DNA of 6,789 nt from Chloroflexi bacterium RBG_16_68_14 (GTDB taxonomy: Bacteria > Chloroflexota > Dehalococcoidia > DSTF01 > RBG-16-68-14), in assembly GCA_001796995.1 (NCBI GenBank), contig MGOB01000100.1, forward strand, positions 29,027 through 35,815, written 5' to 3'. The position numbers were made by a program, and so were the translations under genes. The notes below the pieces were generated by a model that did no database searches, was not told the origin of the DNA, and was given only the letters and a program-made list of their open reading frames with translations. Every line of letters starts with the position of its first letter. Positions within the stretch are counted from its first letter, which is position 1. Shown piece by piece: positions 1-6,085 of the stretch.

Positions 1-474
1 GAAGCCCAGACCCAGCAAGAGCGCCGGCCCCCGGGCCCAGCCCGGCGCGTCGATGAAGGGCAGCGTAATCATCAGCAGCGCCACCACGGTCAAGATGTCT
101 AGTGTCCGCTCGACGACGATGGTGGAGAGGGCACGGGCAGCGCTTACATGCTCCACCTCGCCGACCAGGTACGCGCGCACCAGCTCACCCACCCGCAGGG
201 GCAGGAGGTTGTTGAAGGCATAGCCCACGTTCATGGCGCCTGCCAGGTTGGTGATGCTCATGCCGGTCCGGGGATGGAAGAGGACGGCCCAGCGCTGCGC
301 GCGCAGGTAGAGAGACACCAGCATGATAGCCAGCGCCAGCGCCAGCAGGCCGTAGTTGGCGTCCGCCATCGCCCCGCCCACCTGGTTCCAGCGCAGGCCC
401 CGGAAGGCCAGGAAGAGCGCCCCCAGGCTAATCGCCAGGCCGATCCAGAAGAGCGGGCTACGGATGAACCTCAT
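1..474 (-). CDS. Flippase-like membrane protein, lysylphosphatidylglycerol synthase TM / UPF0104 (AglD-like) family; C-terminal part outside window
   Basis: The reading frame stays open from an ATG at 474 to the window edge and gives the first 158 residues of a family that usually runs to about 300-350. Seen: a TM segment at about 8-24, a second at about 42-57, then the family's conserved block NNLLPLRVGELVRAYL at 88-103, followed by S..RALST..VERTLD at 111-126 and a further TM at about 127-141. This N-terminal block is typical of the integral membrane region shared by MprF-type flippases and archaeal AglD. Members without a synthase domain are often found beside glycosyltransferases and are presumed to move or process lipid-linked substrates; the exact substrate is unknown. 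An AGGGCGG Shine-Dalgarno-like stretch (complement of 481-487) lies 6 bases before the ATG and supports this start. It is divergent from the 627 gene. Family assignment is firm; whether an additional domain follows cannot be seen. Confidence 0.88.
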   Translation of the reverse strand, partial: MRFIRSPLFWIGLAISLGALFLAFRGLRWNQVGGAMADANYGLLALALAIMLVSLYLRAQRWAVLFHPRTGMSITNLAGAMNVGYAFNNLLPLRVGELVRAYLVGEVEHVSAARALSTIVVERTLDILTVVALLMITLPFIDAPGWARGPALLLGLGF

Positions 475-542
475 GGTGGGCCGCCCTGACGACAAACTCG
501 CTCTGTAGCCGTCGTGGCTTTTCGCATTCTTTAGCTTTGCGC

Positions 543-551
543 ATTATAGCA
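543..551 (-). promoter_or_regulatory. Extended -10 promoter element for the flippase-like gene
   Basis: Read on the minus strand, this is TGCTATAAT: a perfect TATAAT hexamer preceded by the TG of an extended -10 element. It stands out in very GC-rich surroundings. A start of transcription near 536 would give a leader of about 60 bases before the ATG at 474. The -35 position (complement of about 566-571, CGGCAG) is poor, which is acceptable for extended -10 promoters. It is a sequence match only. Confidence 0.5.
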
Positions 552-626
552 ACGTCCCTGGACGGCTGCCGTTGCGCGGGGAGGCGTGGCGCTGGCGCGG
601 TGAGAGGCGATACACTATCTGGCAAC

Positions 627-3296
627 ATGGCACGGCGCTGCTTCTCCGCGGAGTTACCCGCGCTCCCGCATCAGGTCCATCTCATCGGTAGCTCCATCCC
701 TACCCGCTGGTCCCTCCCCAGGAACCTCCTCTCTCGCCCCCTCCTCCTAGGCCGCCGTCTCCTCCAGGCCCGACAAGGCCCCCTCCCAGCGGCGCTGCTC
801 CTGCTCTTCGCTGGGGTCCTCGCCATCGGCGGGCAACGTCTGCTAGACGCCGGAACGAACGCCCAGATAGCCCTGGGCCTCTACCTGGCGGCGATGGCCC
901 TGGTGGCCCTGACCTTCCTCGGCCGGCCGGCGCCAGTCCGACACCTGGCCGTCCCGGCCTGGGCAGAGTGGGGCCTTCTCGCGCTCATCCTGGGCCTCGC
1001 GCTCGCCCTGCGCCTCTACCGCCTCGAAGACATGCCTCCCGGCCTCCACACGGACGAAACAGTGTACGGACTGGAGGCGATCCAGATCGCGGAGGCGAAG
1101 GCCTTCCCTATCTGGAGCGATATCCTGCAGGGCGGCCGCGTTACCGGCCACGCCTATGCGGTGGCACCCTTCTTCAAGGCTTTTGGCGCCGAGCCCTTCA
1201 CGCTCAGATTCGTCTCCGTCCTCGCCGGCACCGGCACCGTCCTCGCGCTCTATCTCTTCGCCCGCGAAGCGTTCGGCAGCCGCGTCGCCGTGGTGGCGGC
1301 GTTCCTGCTCGCGGTCAGCCGCTGGCACATCAACTACAGCCGCATCGGCTGGGAGGTGATCCTGGCGCCCCTGGCCGGGGTGGCCGCCGCGTTCTTCCTG
1401 CTCCGAGGTGTGCGCACGAAGAACGCCTGGTGGTACGCGGCCAGCGGAGCCATGCTCAGCGCGGGGATGTACACCTACATCTCCTTCCGCATCATCCCCT
1501 TTGTCTTCCTGGCCATCTTCCTCCTTCTGCTCATCCGGGGGAGGCTCACCTTCCTGCGGCAGCACTGGCTGGGGCTGATAGCTTTCGCCGTCGCCGCCTT
1601 CCTCGTGTTTGCCCCCCTAGGGAAATGGGCTTGGGAGAACCAGGACAGGTTCAACGCCCGCTTCCGCGAGGTTTCCGTGTTCAAAGTCGAGGAGCCGCTG
1701 GAGTCGCTAGGCGAGAACATCGGCCGCCAGCTGGCCATGTTCAACTACCGGGGACCGCCCTTTCCCCACCAGAACCTGCCCGGCGAGCCGATGTTGAGCA
1801 CTCCCTTCGCCATCCTCTTCGCCTTGGGGATAGGCCTCGTGGTCGCGCGCCTCGCCAAGCCTGGCTATGCCTTCGCCGCCCTGTTCATCGCCGCCGGCAT
1901 CGCCACCGCCGTCCTTGCCATTCCCGAAGAGACTCCCCATGCCCACCGCTCGATCATGGCCGTACCCATGGTGGCGCTCGTCGCGGGACTCTTCCTCTCG
2001 GAGGCCAGCCTGGCCGTGGAAGGGCTGCTGCCTGGCCGGACGAAGGTCGCGGTCGTGGCCCTCATCTTCCCCCTCCTGGCCTTAGCCGCCGCCCTGGAGG
2101 CAGACACCTACTTCAACAAGCAAGCCCACGACCCGCGGGTGTGGAACGATTTTGTCGGCGATGCGACGCAGGTGGCACGGTATGTAGAGCGCGCCAGTGA
2201 AGATCACGACGTGTACTTGGCTCCTATCTACTATCACTTCCCGTATCAGAGCAGGGTCGAGTTCATCGCCTACGATGAGCGCGGCAAATACCAGCCTCTC
2301 AACCATGCTGAGGATGTGCCAGCCCAAACGGCAGGGCGCGACGTGGTCTATGTTCTGCAGCCGCGTGAGGAAGTACTACTGCCGCATCTCAGACGGGTCT
2401 ACCCCAACGGTATATTCGAGGAGCACCTCAACCCCTTCGAGAGCGTGGCGTTCATGACCTACCACGTTAGTCAGGCGGAGATAGAAGCCGTGCGAGGCCT
2501 GGAGACCCGCTACTACGACAACGCGAACTGGGAGGGGCCGCCCGCCGTCGCCCGGCGGGAGGCCGCCATCGACGCCGAGCAGGGCTCCTCCCCCTTGGCG
2601 CCGCCCTATACGGTAGAGTGGACGGGATCCCTATATGTGCCCAGCTCAGTCTTCTACCGAATGCGGGTTGAGGGCGAGGGACAGGCGACAGTGGAGTTGG
2701 ACGGCGAAGCCTTTCCCGCTGACGGCCGTCGCCTGGAGACCGGGCTGCACCCGCTCCGGGTGCGCTACCGGCAGACGGGAGCAAGAGGGGCAACTCTGGT
2801 TTGGGAGATAGGCGGCGGAACCGCGCAGGCCGTCCCGCCCCAGGTCCTCTACGCTTTCGACGTAGGGCTCAACGGCCTCCAGGCAACCTACTGGACGAAC
2901 TACACCTTCGAAGGCGAGCCAGCCTTCCTTCAGATCGACCGCGCCGTCTTCGCCAACGACATCGTCCCGGGCCCCTACAGTATTGAGTGGAACGGATGGC
3001 TATGGGTGGACCAGCCCGGCGACTACACGCTGTCCGTGTTCGCAGATGATGGGCTACAGCTCTACCTTGACGATGACCTCGTGCTGACCGGTGAAGGATA
3101 TCAAGACGCCGCCCTCAACCTGGGTGAGGGCTACCACAAGGTCCACCTGCGTTACTGGCAGAGCGGTGGAGGCGCGCTGATAGAGCTCGCTTGGACGAAG
3201 CCGGACGGTGAGGAAGGCTTGGTCCCGCCGGAGGCCTTCTTCTATCGACTGCCCAGCAGCGCTCCAGCCGGTCTTTCTCAACCAAACCGATACTGA
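627..3296 (+). CDS. GT-C family glycosyltransferase (PMT/ArnT-like, GT39 type) with C-terminal tandem PA14 domains
   Basis: Predicted polyprenyl-phosphate-sugar-dependent glycosyltransferase acting on the outer face of the cytoplasmic membrane. In the 889-residue product: about 13 hydrophobic segments by eye between residues 53 and 491, the first two (about 53-69 and 80-98) preceding the canonical first GT-C helix (about 112-130). The acidic first-loop motif HTDE places the likely catalytic base at D143/E144. Further conserved blocks are RWHIN (232-236) and NLPGEPML (383-390). From about 493 the chain is soluble: a mixed region to about 621, PA14-like copy 1 (about 622-735), then PA14 copy 2 (about 748-875) with the calcium-type dyad D807-D808 in FADDGLQLYLDDD. 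Acceptor and sugar are unknown. The start is uncertain: ATG 627 is the only reasonable in-frame ATG before the first helix, but no good Shine-Dalgarno is at the right distance (GAGAGG at 602-607 is 19 bases away). In-frame TTG 537 and GTG 600 would add a non-conserved-looking, low-complexity leader. It is convergent with, and paralogous to, the gene at 3362-6085. Confidence 0.87.
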   Translation: MARRCFSAELPALPHQVHLIGSSIPTRWSLPRNLLSRPLLLGRRLLQARQGPLPAALLLLFAGVLAIGGQRLLDAGTNAQIALGLYLAAMALVALTFLGRPAPVRHLAVPAWAEWGLLALILGLALALRLYRLEDMPPGLHTDETVYGLEAIQIAEAKAFPIWSDILQGGRVTGHAYAVAPFFKAFGAEPFTLRFVSVLAGTGTVLALYLFAREAFGSRVAVVAAFLLAVSRWHINYSRIGWEVILAPLAGVAAAFFLLRGVRTKNAWWYAASGAMLSAGMYTYISFRIIPFVFLAIFLLLLIRGRLTFLRQHWLGLIAFAVAAFLVFAPLGKWAWENQDRFNARFREVSVFKVEEPLESLGENIGRQLAMFNYRGPPFPHQNLPGEPMLSTPFAILFALGIGLVVARLAKPGYAFAALFIAAGIATAVLAIPEETPHAHRSIMAVPMVALVAGLFLSEASLAVEGLLPGRTKVAVVALIFPLLALAAALEADTYFNKQAHDPRVWNDFVGDATQVARYVERASEDHDVYLAPIYYHFPYQSRVEFIAYDERGKYQPLNHAEDVPAQTAGRDVVYVLQPREEVLLPHLRRVYPNGIFEEHLNPFESVAFMTYHVSQAEIEAVRGLETRYYDNANWEGPPAVARREAAIDAEQGSSPLAPPYTVEWTGSLYVPSSVFYRMRVEGEGQATVELDGEAFPADGRRLETGLHPLRVRYRQTGARGATLVWEIGGGTAQAVPPQVLYAFDVGLNGLQATYWTNYTFEGEPAFLQIDRAVFANDIVPGPYSIEWNGWLWVDQPGDYTLSVFADDGLQLYLDDDLVLTGEGYQDAALNLGEGYHKVHLRYWQSGGGALIELAWTKPDGEEGLVPPEAFFYRLPSSAPAGLSQPNRY

Positions 3297-3298
3297 CC

Positions 3299-3317
3299 CG
3301 GGATCTCTGAAGACCCG
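3299..3317. terminator. Small hairpin in the convergent spacer, possible terminator
   Basis: Two bases after the stop codon of the plus-strand gene, CGGG-A-TCT pairs with AGA-CCCG: seven base pairs, a single bulged A at 3303 and a CTGA loop (3307-3310). No T run follows on either strand, so it is not a standard intrinsic terminator. It could still help to end or protect both converging transcripts. In GC-rich DNA a stem of this size can occur by chance. Confidence 0.22.
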
Positions 3318-3361
3318 AACGTGCAAGCGCGGAACCGCCCACCTCGCACACGACCACCCAC

Positions 3362-6085
3362 TTAGCGGGGCGAGAGCCAGACGGGCGGAATGACCTCTCG
3401 CTCCCCGTCGGGCGGCGTCCAGTAGAGGAAGATGTTGGGGAAGCCGCCCACGTTCAGGAAGCGCACCTCGATGGCGTGGCGCCCCTCCGTCAGGGTGTAC
3501 GGCGTCGGCAAGACCTCCCCGCCGTCGATGAAGAGCTGGCCGCTATCGATGGCCTCCAGCTCCAGCACGTAGTCGCCGGAGACCGGGGCCTCCAGGTAGC
3601 CCTGCCAGCTAACGGTGAAGGGCGACGCGAAGGGGAGCTCGGCGTGATAGCGGAAGCCCACGAATGGGTCCAGCTCCTGGAGTTCCGGTTCGCCCTCCCA
3701 GTTGTCGTTGGTGTAGAAGGAGCCCAGGAGACCGTGGCCGGCGTAGCGATAGGCGAAGTAGGCATCGGGCGGGACCGGCTCCCCGTCCCAGGAGAGGCGG
3801 ACTCGCCCCGGTTGCTCGACCCGGGCCTCCACCCGCAGCTCGTGCTCACCTTTGTAGAGCCTCCGTACCGCATCGACACGGCCATCTCCTTCGACCAGCA
3901 GCTCGCCATCCAGGAACAGCCGAATGCGGCCTGGCGCCTCCAGCGCTAGCTGGTAGTCCCTGTAGTCCGGGGCCTTCAGGAAGCCCGCCCAGACCGCCTC
4001 CAGGGGTAGCGCATCCGGCGCCTCCCTCGACCAGTCCAGGTCCAGGGCCGCCTCCCGCCGGGTGATCACCTGGTCGCCCGACCGGTAGGTGGCGTCCAGC
4101 CCGCGCAGAACCTGGACGGCCTCGCCCGGGATGATCGCCTCGTAAACGAGGACGGGGTCGCTCACGCCTGGCGGCGAATAGCGGTGGAACTCGCCTTGCG
4201 GGTAGAGCGCCTGCAGCCAGTCATAGAAGGGCTCTTTCGTGATGTCCAGGAAGAACGCAGCCGGGCCATCGCTCGTGGCCGGGATGTCGCGGGCCCAGTC
4301 GAACCCGAGGCCGATGCCGTTCCCGACCTCGGGATAGACGAACTCCATGGTCGGCTGCCCCGTGAAGAGCGTCGACAGGCGGTAGTCGTAACCGCTGCCC
4401 AGCCGCTCCATCTCCCTGGCCGCGATGGTCACGTCCGTGGAGTAGGTCTGCCAGACCACCGCGTGGCGGAGCTGGCTCCCGAAGTAGGTGTCCCAGTTAC
4501 GGTAGGCTGTCTGGGCGAGGAGGAAAAGGACGGTGAGAGCGATGGCAAGGCTCGCCGGGGAGAGCGTCGCGCCGCGCAGCCCCGCCAGCCACGGGCGCCA
4601 CCCGAACCAGTCGCCCTCGGCCTCACCTTCGGGCGCCGGGCCACGCTGCGAGCCGGCCATCGCCCACAGGGCGCCCAGGGGCAGCGCCGCCAGCAGGGCG
4701 ACCGCCGGCGTCACCGCCGACGAACGGAAGCCTTGGGGCGCCTCGAAATCCAGGGACCAGATGCCGCTCTGGAGCACCAGCGCCAGCCAGACCAGCGGCA
4801 GGAAGTACTCCGGCCGGCGGATCCTCATCGCGCTGACGCCGATGCCCAGGACGAAGAAGACGCCGGTGAAGGCGTCCAGCATCGGCTCGCCCGGGATGTT
4901 GTGGCGGCCGTTGCGGTCGCCAAACGAATTGAACATCAGGGCGTGCTCCTTGGTGGACTTGAGCACCGCCCGGATCTGCTCGTCCCGCGTCTTGTCCTTC
5001 AGGATGGAGGCCTGGTCCGTCCGCGCGGTGTACTGGTCCCAATGCTGGAAGGCCCACATCTCCACCGGGGCGTGGACGATCACGGCCATGGCGCCCACCA
5101 CCACCATGGCCAGCACGTGGTCGCGCAGGCTCAGCACCCGGCTCGAGAAGGCGGAGTGCAGCCAGAAGAGCACCATTACCACAGGGATGAAGGTGAAGTA
5201 GAAGCCGGCGTAGGGGCCCAGTCCGGTAAAGACACCCGCGACCACCAGGTTCCACCAGCCCTTGCCCCGCAGGCCCCGCACCAGGAAGTAGATGGCCGCC
5301 ACGGCGAAGAAGGTGGCCCAGACGTTGGTGACGCCGAAGCGGCTGAAGTTCACATGCCAGCGCATGACCGCCAGGAAGAAGACCGCCAGCGCTCCCACCC
5401 GCCAGCCGAAGAGCTCCCGCCCCAGCAGGAAGATCACGGGGAGCGCCAGCAAGCCTCCTAGAGTGCTCACCGACCGCAGCGTCACGATCCCTTCGCCCAT
5501 GAGGGCGAAGGCGCCCGCGAAGATGTAGAAGAACAGCGACGGAAGCTGGGTGAAGCCGCCAATGAAGATGGGCGGGAAGTCCCCGTCCAGGATGGCTCGG
5601 GCAATGAGGCCGTTCTGGGCCTCGTCGAACCAGATGCCCAGCGGCTCCGAGGTCAGGCGGTAGATCCGGAAAGCCAGGCCCAGCCCCAGCGCCACGACGG
5701 CCAGGGCCAGAGGGACCGCCACCGCCGGCCGCAGGAGCCGGCGCAGGCTATCCCGCTGGCTGCTCCCCCGCTCTTCGATGTCTTCATGGATGCGCAGCCC
5801 CCAGGTGGCGGCGATGATGAACACGGTGGCCACCGCCATGTACACCACCCCCCGGCCGAGGCTCGTCTCTTGGATATGGTCGCCGACCACCGGGAGGTGC
5901 CGGAGGAAGGAGCTACCCCGAGAGACAATGGTGAGCTGCATCTGCCCCATGAAAGCGGTGACGAAAGCAGCGCCCCAGAGGGCTAGCCGGCCCCAGAAGA
6001 CGAGGGCGTGGTTGCTCGTCAGCCTGCCGGTTAGCTGCCGCCAGAGGGCAAAGACCTCGCTGTTGAAGGGTCGCCCTTGAGTCAC
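3362..6085 (-). CDS. GT-C family glycosyltransferase (PMT/ArnT-like, GT39 type) with C-terminal tandem PA14 domains, second paralogue
   Basis: Predicted membrane glycosyltransferase transferring a sugar from a polyprenyl-phosphate carrier on the outer membrane face; acceptor unknown. The 907-residue product has two N-terminal hydrophobic segments (about 28-47 and 79-97), the canonical first GT-C helix (about 121-139), and the first-loop motif WFDEAQNG with D154/E155 as likely catalytic acids. RWHVNFSRFG starts at 242 and NIPGEPML at 396, both shared with the plus-strand paralogue. A hydrophilic glycine/acid-rich loop precedes the last TM (about 507-526). The soluble tail starts near DTYF at 532, followed by PA14-like copy 1 (about 659-780) and PA14 copy 2 (about 785-905, opening GLLGSFYTNDNWEGEP). 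Copy 2 has I846-D847-S848 where the Asp-Asp calcium dyad is expected. The GTG start at 6085 is chosen because it overlaps the methyltransferase stop as GTGA, with GAGAAG just upstream; a longer frame opening at 6196 would overlap that gene by over 100 bases and adds glycine-rich out-of-frame sequence. Co-transcribed with the methyltransferase. Confidence 0.9.
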   Translation of the reverse strand: MTQGRPFNSEVFALWRQLTGRLTSNHALVFWGRLALWGAAFVTAFMGQMQLTIVSRGSSFLRHLPVVGDHIQETSLGRGVVYMAVATVFIIAATWGLRIHEDIEERGSSQRDSLRRLLRPAVAVPLALAVVALGLGLAFRIYRLTSEPLGIWFDEAQNGLIARAILDGDFPPIFIGGFTQLPSLFFYIFAGAFALMGEGIVTLRSVSTLGGLLALPVIFLLGRELFGWRVGALAVFFLAVMRWHVNFSRFGVTNVWATFFAVAAIYFLVRGLRGKGWWNLVVAGVFTGLGPYAGFYFTFIPVVMVLFWLHSAFSSRVLSLRDHVLAMVVVGAMAVIVHAPVEMWAFQHWDQYTARTDQASILKDKTRDEQIRAVLKSTKEHALMFNSFGDRNGRHNIPGEPMLDAFTGVFFVLGIGVSAMRIRRPEYFLPLVWLALVLQSGIWSLDFEAPQGFRSSAVTPAVALLAALPLGALWAMAGSQRGPAPEGEAEGDWFGWRPWLAGLRGATLSPASLAIALTVLFLLAQTAYRNWDTYFGSQLRHAVVWQTYSTDVTIAAREMERLGSGYDYRLSTLFTGQPTMEFVYPEVGNGIGLGFDWARDIPATSDGPAAFFLDITKEPFYDWLQALYPQGEFHRYSPPGVSDPVLVYEAIIPGEAVQVLRGLDATYRSGDQVITRREAALDLDWSREAPDALPLEAVWAGFLKAPDYRDYQLALEAPGRIRLFLDGELLVEGDGRVDAVRRLYKGEHELRVEARVEQPGRVRLSWDGEPVPPDAYFAYRYAGHGLLGSFYTNDNWEGEPELQELDPFVGFRYHAELPFASPFTVSWQGYLEAPVSGDYVLELEAIDSGQLFIDGGEVLPTPYTLTEGRHAIEVRFLNVGGFPNIFLYWTPPDGEREVIPPVWLSPR
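6082..6085 (-). promoter_or_regulatory. GTGA stop/start overlap coupling methyltransferase and glycosyltransferase
   Basis: On the minus strand the bases read GTGA: GTG starts the glycosyltransferase and TGA ends the methyltransferase. Four-base overlaps of this kind commonly mean translational re-initiation and a shared transcript. GAGAAG about 2-8 bases upstream gives a modest ribosome binding site. It argues that the two products are made together and may serve one pathway. Confidence 0.7.

Noticed and set aside
148..489. Plus-strand open frame of 113 codons over the flippase-like gene
   Set aside because: The opposite strand encodes the NNLLPLRVGE block of a known family; the plus frame is Q/H/P-rich without motifs.
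537..626. TTG start at 537 for the first glycosyltransferase
   Set aside because: The extra 30 residues are R/G/C-rich with no family character, and the TTG lies beside the strong minus-strand promoter; ATG 627 is preferred, though not proven.
717..810. Pyrimidine-rich stretch, G-rich on the minus strand, considered as a G-quadruplex
   Set aside because: The G runs are separated by loops too long or irregular for a standard quadruplex, and the region reads as normal coding for the N-terminal part of the glycosyltransferase.
843..1565. Minus-strand open frame of 240 codons within the first glycosyltransferase
   Set aside because: Charged low-complexity translation (E, G, R, D) antisense to conserved GT-C coding; a shadow.
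968..2200. Plus-strand open frame of 410 codons in another frame of the first glycosyltransferase
   Set aside because: The product is arginine/proline/histidine-rich low-complexity sequence, and the overlapping frame has transmembrane segments and conserved motifs.
4184..5461. Long plus-strand open frame of 425 codons opposite the minus-strand glycosyltransferase
   Set aside because: Its translation is rich in R, H, E, Q and G with no recognisable domain or membrane pattern, and it lies wholly antisense to a gene with clear GT-C motifs. Long antisense frames are expected in GC-rich coding DNA.
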